Below, piece by piece: positions 41,733-49,617 of a DNA stretch of 64,000 nt (the first letter of the stretch is position 1; each line of letters opens with the position of its first letter). The notes under the pieces were generated by a model, which saw nothing but the letters and a program-made list of their open reading frames with translations, ran no database searches and was not told where the DNA came from. The position numbers were made by a program, and so were the translations under genes. The DNA comes from Caulobacter sp. 602-2 (GTDB taxonomy: Bacteria > Pseudomonadota > Alphaproteobacteria > Caulobacterales > Caulobacteraceae), in contig NZ_JAAKGT010000002.1 in NCBI RefSeq assembly GCF_011043625.1, forward strand, positions 682,001 to 746,000. The letters are read 5' to 3'.

Positions 41733-43799
41733 ATGACGCGAAGCGCCGCCCTACAGGAGACCCGCCGTCAGACGGTGCTGCTGCTCGTGCTGGCGGCCGC
41801 CTTCGTCGTGACGCAGCTGTTCAGCGACGGCCTGACGCGCGGACCGACGGGCGTGGCGGCCCTATGGCCCGGCACGGCGCTGCTGGCCGTGGGCCTGATG
41901 GCGCTGGGTCCGCCCCGCCGCCTGATCCTGACCATCGTCATCGGCGTCCTGCATTTCGCCGTCTGCCTGGCCTTCGGCGACAGCCTGGACCGGGCCCTGG
42001 TGTTCACCGCGGTCAACCTGATCGAGGCCTGGGGCGCGCGCGAGGCCGTGCGGCGGGCGTTCGGCGGGCCGCCCCGGGTGCGGACCATGCGCCATCTGGC
42101 GCTGCTGGTGACGGTGATCGCCCCGGTGGTGGCGGTGACCGCCGCCGTCGCCGCCGCCCTGCTGAGCCTGCTGGACGGCGCGCCGTTCATGGCCCTGTGG
42201 CGCGACTGGTTCGTCAGCGGGGCGCTGGGCATGGCCCTGATCGTGCCCTCGGTGCTGGTGCTGATCGACGCCGAGCACAAGCGCACCTTCCACCGCTCGG
42301 CCGGCGAACGCCTGGGCCTCTTCCTGCTGATGGCGGTGCTGACGGCGGCGGTGTTCCACGACACCCGCGCGCCCCTGCCCTTCGTGCTGTTCCCGGCCGC
42401 CATCCTGTGCGCCTTCCGCCTGGGCCCGCGCGGGGCGGCCGAAGCGGCCCTGACCATCGCCGTCGTGTCGCTGCCGCTGGGGGTCTGGAACATCTTCCTG
42501 GGCCAGCTGCTGGCGCCGTGGAACCCGGCCCAGATGACCCGGCTGATCCAGTGCTTCGTCACCGTGGTGTTCGTCACCGCCCTGGCGGCGGGCCTGGCGC
42601 TGGCCCAGCAGGAACGGCTGCGGCGCCTGCTGGTGCGGCGCGAGCAGCTGACCCGCGCGGCCCGCGCCCGGGCGCTGGCGGCGGCCGAGGCCAAGACCGA
42701 GTTCCTGGCCACCATGAGCCACGAGATCCGCACGCCGCTGAACAGCATCCTCGGCTTCGCCCAGCTGCTGGCCAGCCGCGGCGACCTGCCCGCCGACGCC
42801 CATCGCCAGGTGGGCATGATCGACACCGCGGGCGCGGCCCTGCTGACCGTGGTCAGCGACATCCTCGACGTCTCGCGGGTGGATTCCGGCCAGGTGGAGC
42901 TGATGCTGCAGCCGGCCTCGGCCGAGGCGGTGCTGCATGACGCGGTCGGCATCGTCCGCCCGGAAGCCGAGGCCAAACACTTGGCCATCGAGATCGACGT
43001 CATCGACCCGGTGGGCGGCCTGCACGACCTGGACGCCCTGCGCCTGCGCCAGGTGCTGCTGAACCTGCTCAACAACGCCGTGAAGTTCACCGAGCGCGGC
43101 AAGATCGTCGCCCGGCTGATCGTCGAGCCCGGCGAGGTCGAGGACCGCCTGCGCTTCGAGGTCGCCGACACCGGGGTGGGCGTGCCGATCGAGGACCAGG
43201 CGCGGCTCTTCCAGCGCTTCGTGCAGCTCGACAGCGGCGCCACCCGCGCCTATGGCGGCGCAGGACTCGGCCTGGCGATCAGCAAGTCGCTGGTCGAGCT
43301 GATGGGCGGCCGGATCGGGGCCGACAGCGCGCCGGGACACGGCTCGTGCTTCTGGTTCGAACTGCCGGCGGCCGAGGCCGAGCCCCTGGCCGCGCCGGTG
43401 CGCGAAGTCGCCCGCGACCCCAGGGCCGCCCGCATCCTGCTGGTCGACGACCATCCGATGAACCGCGAGATCGGAGTTGGCCTGCTGCGCCTGGCGGGCT
43501 GCCACGTCGAGACCGCCGAGAACGGCCGCCAGGCCCTGGCGGCGGCCGCGCGCGGCCATTTCGACATCATCCTGATGGACATCCACATGCCCGAGATGGA
43601 CGGCCTGGCCGCCACCCGGGCCATCCGCGGCCTGGAAGGCGCGGCCGGCCGCGTGCCGATCATCGCCATGAGCGCCGACGCCCTGCCCCAGCAGGTGGAG
43701 CGCTGCTTCGCCGCCGGCATGGTCGACCACATCGCCAAACCCGTGCAGCGCGAGGTGCTGTACGCCAAGGTCGGGCGCTGGCTGGAGGCGGGCTCCTAG
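41733..43799 (+). CDS. MASE1-type hybrid histidine kinase 3
   Basis: 688 residues, paralogous to the two kinases at 31-35 kb: MASE1-like helices, His330 in TMSHEIRTPLNSILG, LRQVLLNLLNNAVKFT, GAGLGLAI, and receiver Asp616 in IILMDIHMPEMDG. The MASE1 part differs most. The three-gene unit on the opposite strand now lies between it and kinase 2. Confidence 0.92.
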   Translation: MTRSAALQETRRQTVLLLVLAAAFVVTQLFSDGLTRGPTGVAALWPGTALLAVGLMALGPPRRLILTIVIGVLHFAVCLAFGDSLDRALVFTAVNLIEAWGAREAVRRAFGGPPRVRTMRHLALLVTVIAPVVAVTAAVAAALLSLLDGAPFMALWRDWFVSGALGMALIVPSVLVLIDAEHKRTFHRSAGERLGLFLLMAVLTAAVFHDTRAPLPFVLFPAAILCAFRLGPRGAAEAALTIAVVSLPLGVWNIFLGQLLAPWNPAQMTRLIQCFVTVVFVTALAAGLALAQQERLRRLLVRREQLTRAARARALAAAEAKTEFLATMSHEIRTPLNSILGFAQLLASRGDLPADAHRQVGMIDTAGAALLTVVSDILDVSRVDSGQVELMLQPASAEAVLHDAVGIVRPEAEAKHLAIEIDVIDPVGGLHDLDALRLRQVLLNLLNNAVKFTERGKIVARLIVEPGEVEDRLRFEVADTGVGVPIEDQARLFQRFVQLDSGATRAYGGAGLGLAISKSLVELMGGRIGADSAPGHGSCFWFELPAAEAEPLAAPVREVARDPRAARILLVDDHPMNREIGVGLLRLAGCHVETAENGRQALAAAARGHFDIILMDIHMPEMDGLAATRAIRGLEGAAGRVPIIAMSADALPQQVERCFAAGMVDHIAKPVQREVLYAKVGRWLEAGS

Positions 43800-43802
43800 A
43801 GA

Positions 43803-43934
43803 CCCTCTCCCCGTGGGAGAGGTGTCGGCGAAGCCGACGGAGAGGGGCGTGGCGCGATCGCCGGCCTGAACCCCGCAAGCTGAAAACGCCCCCCCTCCGG
43901 CGCTCCGCGCCACCTCCCCCAGAGGGGGAGGATC
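43803..43934. repeat. GC-rich hairpin repeat cluster
   Basis: CCTCTCCC-CGT-GGGAGAGG (43804-43822), GTCGGCGAAGCCGAC, then CCCCCTCCGGCGCTCCGCGCCACCTCCCCC-type sequence. Related composites lie at 46062-46167, 58341-58476 and 62085-62249. Nothing else was recognised between 43800 and 44029. Confidence 0.65.
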
Positions 43935-44029
43935 TTTGTCGGCGCGTCGCCTGGAACATCGGATTCCGGATTGCCAAGCTTGGCGCTTTTGCCCGAGGCT
44001 TGCGCACCTTGGGCCGAAACGAGGACGTC

Positions 44030-44275
44030 ATGCTCCCGTACATCCTGGCGATCGCGCTCGTACATGCCGGCATCTACGGCCGCCGGCTGCTGGGCGGGCC
44101 CGCCTCGATCCTCAAGGACATCGGCTTTCTTTGCGTGACCGCCAGCCTGCTGGCGGGCGCCCTGCTGGTCAACGCCGGCGCGAGCGTCGTCGTCGGGCTG
44201 CTCGCCTCGATCTGCGGCGTGATCGCCGCCGCGATCGTCATCGCCAAGGGGCATGTGCGCGAAACCCACGGCTGA
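44030..44275 (+). CDS. Small membrane protein
   Basis: 81 residues, probably three transmembrane helices (LPYILAIALVHAGIYG; DIGFLCVTASLLAGALLV; VVVGLLASICGVIAAAIVI). Family not recognised. The ATG at 44030 has GAGG upstream; the upstream frame is an artefact of high GC. A hairpin follows 13 bases after the stop. Confidence 0.6.
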   Translation: MLPYILAIALVHAGIYGRRLLGGPASILKDIGFLCVTASLLAGALLVNAGASVVVGLLASICGVIAAAIVIAKGHVRETHG

Positions 44276-44288
44276 GCTCGGCGACAGG

Positions 44289-44304
44289 AAGCCTTGAAAG
44301 GCTT
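44289..44304 (+). terminator. Hairpin after small membrane protein gene
   Basis: AAGCCT-TGAA-AGGCTT, a perfect six-base-pair stem followed by TTGCC. Weak intrinsic terminator; also upstream of the ABC importer operon. Confidence 0.4.
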
Positions 44305-44361
44305 TGCCTGAGGGATCGCCCCCGCTAACCTCCGCGCCGCACCGCACCCGGGGGATCCGCC

Positions 44362-45342
44362 ATGACCTTTTCGCGCCGCGCCGTGACCGCCGCCGGCCTC
44401 GCCCTGCTGGCGAGCGCCTGTTCGCCGACCAAGAAGGACGCCGCGCCGGGCCTGACGAAGCTGAAGCTGGCCACGGACTGGCGGGCGCAGGCCGAGCTGG
44501 GCGGCTACTACCAGGCGGTGGCGACGGGCGAGTTCGAAAAGCGCGGGCTGGACGTCTCCATCGTCCAGGGCGGTCCGGGCGTGAACGTGCCCCAGCTCTT
44601 GGCCACCGGCGCGGTGGACGTCGGCGTCGGCTCCAACAGCTTCATCGTGCTGAACCTCGCCAAGGAGGGCGTGCCGGTCAAAGCCGTCGCCGCCTACATG
44701 GACAAGGACCCGCAGGTGCTGATCGCCCATCCGGGAACGGGCGTCGCCAGCATCGCCGACATGAAGGGCAAGCCGATCCTGCTGTCGGACGCCTCGGTGA
44801 CGGCCTTCTGGGTGTGGCTGAAGGCCAAGCACGGCTTCACCGACGCCCAGGTGCGCAAGTACAACTATTCGGTCGCCCCGTTCCTGGCCGACAAGAGCCT
44901 GATCCAGCAGGGCTACGCGACCTCCGAGCCCTATCTGATCGAGAAGGCGGGCGGGGAGAAGCCGGCGGTGTTCCTGCTGGCCGACGACGGCTATCCGGCC
45001 TACGCCTCGTTCGCCCTGGTGACCGACAGGATGATCGCCGACAAGCCCGCCCAGGTGCAGGCGATCAGCGACGCCATCGCCGCCGGCTGGAAGAGCTATC
45101 TCTACGGCGACGCCAAACCCGGCGACGCCCTGATCCTCAAGGACAACCCCGAAATGACCCAGGACCTGCTCGACCAGGCCCGGGACAAGATGCGCGGCTA
45201 CGGCATCGTGCCCAAGGACGGGATCGGCGCCATGACCGACGCGCGCTGGGCGCAGTTCTTCGACGTGGCCGCCGACCAGGGGGTCTATCCGAAGACCCTC
45301 GACTACAAGCAGGCCTACAGCCTGGCCTTCCTGCCGAAGTGA
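44362..45342 (+). CDS. ABC transporter substrate-binding lipoprotein (NMT1/SsuA type)
   Basis: 326 residues. MTFSRRAVTAAGLALLASAC ends in a lipobox Cys. The remainder matches NMT1/THI5-like and SsuA/TauA binding proteins: LKLATDWRAQAELGGYYQAV, VNVPQLLATGAVDVGVGSNS, and a two-lobed periplasmic-binding fold. It captures the substrate in the periplasm for the following ATPase and permease. Thiamine precursors, sulfonates or other small aromatics are possible; no TPP riboswitch is seen upstream. Ribosome site GGGGGA. Confidence 0.88.
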   Translation: MTFSRRAVTAAGLALLASACSPTKKDAAPGLTKLKLATDWRAQAELGGYYQAVATGEFEKRGLDVSIVQGGPGVNVPQLLATGAVDVGVGSNSFIVLNLAKEGVPVKAVAAYMDKDPQVLIAHPGTGVASIADMKGKPILLSDASVTAFWVWLKAKHGFTDAQVRKYNYSVAPFLADKSLIQQGYATSEPYLIEKAGGEKPAVFLLADDGYPAYASFALVTDRMIADKPAQVQAISDAIAAGWKSYLYGDAKPGDALILKDNPEMTQDLLDQARDKMRGYGIVPKDGIGAMTDARWAQFFDVAADQGVYPKTLDYKQAYSLAFLPK

Positions 45343-46178
45343 CCATCGCCTCTCTCCAGGCCGTCGAGGTCGACTATCCGCGCGGCCGGGCCCTGGGGCC
45401 GGTCGACCTTGCGCTGGCCGCCGGCGAGGTGGTGGCGCTGGTCGGGCCGTCGGGGTGCGGCAAGTCGACGGCGCTGCGGCTGCTGGCCGGGCTGGAGCAG
45501 CCCACGCGCGGAACCGTGAGCCGCGCGGCCGGCAAGGGCGAGACCTCGGTGGTGTTCCAGGCCCCCACCCTGGCGCCGTGGATGAGCGCCGCGGCCAATG
45601 TCGCCCTGCCGCTGGAGCTGGCCGGCATGCAGAAGGCGCAGGCCCGGGCCAAGGCGCGCGAGGCCCTGGCCAAGGTCGGCCTGGACGGCGCCCAGGACGC
45701 CCGCCCCGCCCAGCTGTCGGGCGGCATGGCCATGCGGGCCTCGCTGGCCCGGGCGCTGGTCACGGCTCCGCGCCTGCTGCTGCTGGACGAGCCGTTCGCG
45801 GCCCTGGACGAGATCACCCGCCGCGCCCTGGCCGACGACGTGCTGGCCCTGTGCGCGGCGCTGTCGCCGGCCGTGGTGTTCGTCACCCACAATGTCGAGG
45901 AGGCCGTCTACATGGCCGGCCGCGTGGTGGTGCTGACGCCGGGACCGGGCGTCGTGGCCGGCGAGGTCGTGGTCGAGGGGCCGCTGGTGCGGCCGGCGGG
46001 GTTCCGCACCACCGCGGCGTTCCGCCAGACGGTGGAGGCGGTTTCCGCGCTGCTGGCGCAGCCCCCTCAGTCGGCTTCGCCGACAGCGCCCCCAGAGGGG
46101 GAGCATCTAAACGCGCCGGCCAGATCCTCCCCCTCTGGGGGAGGTGGCCCGAAGGGCCGGAGGGGGACCGCACCATGA
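45339..46178 (+). CDS. ABC transporter ATPase (SsuB/TauB type)
   Basis: 279 residues starting at a GTG that overlaps the binding-protein stop (GTGA). Walker A GPSGCGKST, Q-loop VVFQAP, signature LSGGM, Walker B LLLLDEPFAALD and switch His in VFVTHNVEEA are all present. The last 30-40 residues (from QSASPTAPPEGE onward, Ser/Pro/Gly-rich) are encoded by an intergenic-type hairpin repeat and are unlikely to be part of the folded ATPase. The stop overlaps the permease ATG. Confidence 0.9.
   Translation: MTIASLQAVEVDYPRGRALGPVDLALAAGEVVALVGPSGCGKSTALRLLAGLEQPTRGTVSRAAGKGETSVVFQAPTLAPWMSAAANVALPLELAGMQKAQARAKAREALAKVGLDGAQDARPAQLSGGMAMRASLARALVTAPRLLLLDEPFAALDEITRRALADDVLALCAALSPAVVFVTHNVEEAVYMAGRVVVLTPGPGVVAGEVVVEGPLVRPAGFRTTAAFRQTVEAVSALLAQPPQSASPTAPPEGEHLNAPARSSPSGGGGPKGRRGTAP
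46062..46167. repeat. Hairpin repeat inside the ABC operon coding region
   Basis: Contains GTCGGCTTCGCCGAC, CCCCAGAGGGGGAG and CCTCCCCCTCTGGGGGAGG, the same family as 43803 and 58341. It encodes the ATPase tail and supplies the GGAGGGGGA ribosome site for the permease. Confidence 0.65.
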
Positions 46179-46933
46179 CCCGCCGCCTCGCTCCCATCCT
46201 GTTCGTGACCTTCCTGCTGGCTGCCTGGGAAGGCGCCTGCCGCGTGCTGCACGTGCCGGCCTACCTGCTGCCGGCCCCGTCGCAGATCGCCGGGGCGCTG
46301 GTCGAGGCCGGACCGCTGCTGGCGCTCAGCGCCTGGGGCACGTTGTCGACGGCGCTGGCGGGGCTGGCGCTGGCGGCGCTGGTCGCCCTGGCCATGGCGT
46401 TCGGCGCGGCGCTGAGGCCGATCGTCGAGGACGCCTTCGCCCCCGTGGCGGCCGTGCTGCAGGTGACGCCGGTGATCGCCATAGCGCCGCTGGTGACCAT
46501 CTGGGCCGGCATCGAGCATCCGGGCCGGGCGGTGACGGCGCTGGCCGCCGTGATCGCCTTCTTCCCGATCTATTCGGGCGCCGTCGCCGGTCTGAAGGCG
46601 GCCGATCCCGACCTGTCGCGCCTGTTCGACCTGCACGGCGCCAGCGGCTGGCAGCGGCTGTGGCGACTGCGCCTGCCCTCGGCCCTGCCGGCGCTCCTGG
46701 AAGGCCTGAAGGTGGCCGCCGGCCTTGCGCTGGTCGGCGCGGTGGCGGCCGAGTTCGTGGCCGGCTCGGGATCAAGCCAGGGCCTGGCCTGGCGGATGCT
46801 GGAAAGCTTCAACCGCCTGCAGACCGCGCGCGGCTTCGCGGCCCTGGCCGTGTTGGCGGCTATGGGCGTGGCCCTGCACGCGGCCCTCGGCGCGGCCGAG
46901 GCGCGGCTGCTGGCCTGGTGGCGAGGACGGTAG
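46175..46933 (+). CDS. ABC transporter permease (SsuC/TauC type)
   Basis: 252 residues, about six transmembrane helices, BPD_transp_1 fold with the EAA-type coupling loop LFDLHGASGWQRLWRLRLPSA facing the ATPase. Begins in the last bases of the ATPase gene (ATGA). Completes a three-gene importer for a substrate that the sequence alone does not identify. Confidence 0.9.
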   Translation: MTRRLAPILFVTFLLAAWEGACRVLHVPAYLLPAPSQIAGALVEAGPLLALSAWGTLSTALAGLALAALVALAMAFGAALRPIVEDAFAPVAAVLQVTPVIAIAPLVTIWAGIEHPGRAVTALAAVIAFFPIYSGAVAGLKAADPDLSRLFDLHGASGWQRLWRLRLPSALPALLEGLKVAAGLALVGAVAAEFVAGSGSSQGLAWRMLESFNRLQTARGFAALAVLAAMGVALHAALGAAEARLLAWWRGR

Positions 46934-46937
46934 AAAA

Positions 46938-46958
46938 CCCTCTCTCTTTGAGAGAGGG
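46938..46958 (+). terminator. Hairpin after ABC permease gene
   Basis: CCCTCTCTC-TTT-GAGAGAGGG, nine-base-pair stem, a few bases after the permease stop. No T-run; hairpin family shared with 59775 and the DUF559 flanks. Confidence 0.5.
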
Positions 46959-47059
46959 AACAATGGTCGCATCCCCGACCTTTCGCACGGCGCCGTTAGG
47001 CGGCGATTAAGCGGCTTCGGCTAAGGGTTGCAGACTGACAAGACTCCGTCCGGACCGGC

Positions 47060-47830
47060 ATGCGCCTCGTTCTGTCACTGCTGCTGCTCGCCAGCGTCGC
47101 CTTACCGGCGCACGCCGACGACGTGCGCGAGAGCCGCTACGGGCCGCGCAGCCCGCGCGCCCAGGCCGCCGCCTCGGCCTATCGCGGGCCGATGCTGGGC
47201 TGGGCCGGCAAGGTGGAGGCGCCCGCAACGCCCGCCGCAGCCGATACTTCTTCCCGCGCCGCCGAACGCCCCGCGCCGATGGCCGCCTGGGCCGGCTACG
47301 CCAACGCCCCGCCTGCGCAGCAGGTCCAGCCGCCGCAGCCGCGCTACGTTCCGCAAGGGCCGGCGCAGCCCCAGCAGCCCCAGCAGCAGGGCGCCCTGCC
47401 GACCAGCCTCTACAGCCCGCCGGTCGCGTCAGCCCCGATCGCGCCCGCCGCGCCGCGCGTCTATCCGTCGAACGAACTGGCCGGCGGCCCCCCGCCCGTC
47501 CAGGTCCAGCCGCGCCCGGCCCCCGCCCCGGCGCAGGTCGCCGCCGCGCCGGCCTACGCCAATCCCCGCGCCGCCGAGGGCCTGGCGCCGCGCACCTATT
47601 CGGTCGGCCGGATGTTCGGCCTGACGCCGGACCAGATCGCCGCCCCCGGCCCGCCCAACACGGTGCTGATGGCGGTCGACCCGGCCGCCGTGGCCACCGC
47701 CCCCATGGATGACGAGCCCCAGCACGGCTCGGCCGACTGGCTGGCGGAGGCCGCCCGGGACGCCGGCCGCGACACCTCGACCTCGGCGTCGCGCAAGAAG
47801 AAGACCACCGCCCAGGAGAGCGATTTCTGA
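47060..47830 (+). CDS. Secreted Pro/Ala/Gln-rich protein
   Basis: 256 residues with a signal peptide (LVLSLLLLASVALPAHA). Low-complexity Pro/Ala/Gln in the middle, then a more ordered segment YSVGRMFGLTPDQIAAPGPP and a Lys-rich tail (RKKKTT). No family recognised. Its stop overlaps the next ATG (TGATG), so it is coupled to the DUF2336 gene. Confidence 0.7.
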   Translation: MRLVLSLLLLASVALPAHADDVRESRYGPRSPRAQAAASAYRGPMLGWAGKVEAPATPAAADTSSRAAERPAPMAAWAGYANAPPAQQVQPPQPRYVPQGPAQPQQPQQQGALPTSLYSPPVASAPIAPAAPRVYPSNELAGGPPPVQVQPRPAPAPAQVAAAPAYANPRAAEGLAPRTYSVGRMFGLTPDQIAAPGPPNTVLMAVDPAAVATAPMDDEPQHGSADWLAEAARDAGRDTSTSASRKKKTTAQESDF

Positions 47831-48921
47831 TGCTGCAATCGCGGCTGCATGACCTGATCGCCCTGGCCGACGAGCCGTCGAGCGCCAAGCGCCGCGAGCT
47901 GCTGCGCGGGGTGACCGACCTGTTCTTCACCGGCGACGACCACGGCGCGGTGGAGATGGGCCTGTTCGACCAGGTGATGGGCCAGCTGGCCGGCGAGATG
48001 GAAGAGGCCGTGCGCGTCGAGCTGGCCGAGCGCCTGGGCCAGTCGGCCGCGCCGCCGCCCAGCCTGGTGCGCAACCTGGCCGCCGACAGCATCGCCGTGG
48101 CCCGCCCGATCCTGACCGGCGCGACCCCGCTGTCGGACGCTGATCTGCTGCACGTGGCCCAGACCCAGGGCCAGGAGCACCTGCGGGCGATCTCCAGCCG
48201 GGCCCACGTGCCCAGCGCCGTCTCCGACGCCATCGTCGCGCGCGGCGACGACGACACCCTGGGCGTCCTGATCCGCAACGAGGGCGCGCAGCTGTCGCGC
48301 CAGGCCCACGAGACCGTGGTCGACCGCGCCCAGGCCAACCCGGCCCTGCACGAGGCGGTGATCGACCGCCAGAGCCTGCCGATCGACCTGCTCAACGAGA
48401 TGTATTTCGTGGCCGAGGCGCGGCTGCGCGACCGGATCATGGCCCGCAACGAAAGCGTCGACCCGGCGGTGCTGGAGGCGGCCCTGGCCGCCGGCCGCAA
48501 CCGCCTGGCCGCCCGCGACGGCGCCCTGCCGGCCGACTATGACGGCGCCATGCACGAGCTTGGCCTGATCAAGGCCCGGGGGCGCATCACGCCCCAGGCC
48601 CTGGCCAGCATGCTGCGCGCCCGGCAGACGACCCTGTTCCTCTGCGCCCTGTCGGACATGGCCGACATCGACTTCCACACCGCCCGCAAGATCCTCGAGC
48701 GCAAGGAGCTCGACGGCCTGGCCGTGGTCTGCAAGGCGGCCGACTTCGACCGCGCCCTGTTCCTGACCTTCGCCCTCCTGATCCTGGACCCGTCCGACGA
48801 GGTGATGGGCAAGGCGAAAGCGTATGGCGAGCTCTACGCCGCCCTGCCCCGCGAAAGCGCCCTGCGCACCATCCGCTTCTGGCGTCTGCGCCGCACGACG
48901 GGCGCGGTGGCGGCGGCCTGA
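47830..48921 (+). CDS. DUF2336 protein
   Basis: 363 residues, all-helical, matching DUF2336 (PF10098): LHDLIALADEPSSAKRRELL at the start, HAMGLIKARGRITPQAL-like and MLRARQTTLFLCALSDMADI in the C-terminal part, ADFDRALFLTFALLIL. DUF2336 proteins are widespread in alphaproteobacteria and of unknown function. The repeated helices resemble HEAT-like units. Overlaps the secreted protein gene by one base. Confidence 0.85.
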   Translation: MLQSRLHDLIALADEPSSAKRRELLRGVTDLFFTGDDHGAVEMGLFDQVMGQLAGEMEEAVRVELAERLGQSAAPPPSLVRNLAADSIAVARPILTGATPLSDADLLHVAQTQGQEHLRAISSRAHVPSAVSDAIVARGDDDTLGVLIRNEGAQLSRQAHETVVDRAQANPALHEAVIDRQSLPIDLLNEMYFVAEARLRDRIMARNESVDPAVLEAALAAGRNRLAARDGALPADYDGAMHELGLIKARGRITPQALASMLRARQTTLFLCALSDMADIDFHTARKILERKELDGLAVVCKAADFDRALFLTFALLILDPSDEVMGKAKAYGELYAALPRESALRTIRFWRLRRTTGAVAAA

Positions 48922-48933
48922 CCGAGCCCGTCG

Positions 48934-49257
48934 ATGACGGAGACGATGGAAGACGTCGTTCGGCTTCTGAGCTGCCGCTGGTCTGGGATGCTGGCCTTCT
49001 TCGCCCTGACCTGGGCCTTCGGATGGCTCATGGCGCGGGAGCGGCAAACGCACCGTCCAATCCTTCGCTCCGGACTTCTTGCGGTGCTGCTGTTCGCCTA
49101 CGCCCTGTGGGGCTGGCTGCAGGAGCCGATCTTCCTGGGCAACCACTTGCTGGCGGGCGCTGGACCGCTCGCCTGGTTTCTGATCCTGCGCTTCCTGCCA
49201 AAGGATGGTCCGCGCGACCTGTCTCGGCGGCGGTCGATGGCCTTTCGCCGGCTCTAA
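48934..49257 (+). CDS. Small membrane protein
   Basis: 107 residues, three predicted transmembrane helices (GMLAFFALTWAFGWLMA; LRSGLLAVLLFAYALWGW; LLAGAGPLAWFLILRFL), basic C-terminus. Not recognised. It starts 12 bases after the DUF2336 stop and is likely co-transcribed. Confidence 0.55.
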   Translation: MTETMEDVVRLLSCRWSGMLAFFALTWAFGWLMARERQTHRPILRSGLLAVLLFAYALWGWLQEPIFLGNHLLAGAGPLAWFLILRFLPKDGPRDLSRRRSMAFRRL

Positions 49258-49278
49258 GCTCTAGGTCCCCCAAAAGCG

Positions 49279-49426
49279 CGTCATCCCGGCCGCAGCGCGT
49301 AGCGCGGAGAGCCGGGACCCAGGGGCCTGCGGCAATGCATCGGCGACCGGGCGGGTGGTCAGTCTGGACGCCGAGCCCGGTCCCCCTGGGTCCCGGATAA
49401 GCCCTACGGGCTTTCCGGGATGACGA
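49279..49426. repeat. Composite REP-like inverted repeat
   Basis: CGTCATCCCGG ... CCGGGATGACG outer ends, with GCCGGGACCCAGGGG and CCCCCTGGGTCCCGG inside. Largest copy of the family that also occurs at 10.3, 25.1 and 35.6 kb. No gene between 49258 and 49617. Confidence 0.7.
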
Positions 49427-49473
49427 ACGGGGTTGGCCTGGGGGCGGAGCCCTATCTTGAAGCGCTGAAACCT

Positions 49474-49526
49474 CTCACCCTCCCGCGCCTGCGGCGCGGG
49501 CCCCTCCCTCTCTCTCAGAGAGAGGG
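49474..49526. repeat. Solo copy of the DUF559-flanking repeat
   Basis: CTCACCCTCCCGCGCCTGCGGCGCGGG, then CCCTCTCTC-TCA-GAGAGAGGG. Matches, with few changes, the inverted repeats that bracket the DUF559 gene at 63.2-63.8 kb. Confidence 0.7.
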
Positions 49527-49552
49527 TTTGGTGGGGCGGCCAGCCCCAAACG

Positions 49553-49583
49553 AAAAAGGGGAAGAGCCCGGAAGCTCTTCCCC
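49553..49583 (-). terminator. Intrinsic terminator of the chemotaxis receptor gene
   Basis: On the minus strand a ten-base-pair stem GGGGAAGAGC/GCTCTTCCCC with a six-base loop is followed by TTTTT, 35 bases after the receptor stop. Confidence 0.85.
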
Positions 49584-49617
49584 TCTTCGGCTTTGCGATC
49601 CCCCGGAGGGGGAAGCC

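Noticed and set aside
44276..44361. TPP riboswitch upstream of the NMT1-type binding protein
   Set aside because: CTGAGG occurs, but the second conserved TPP motif and the required stems are absent; only a short hairpin is present.
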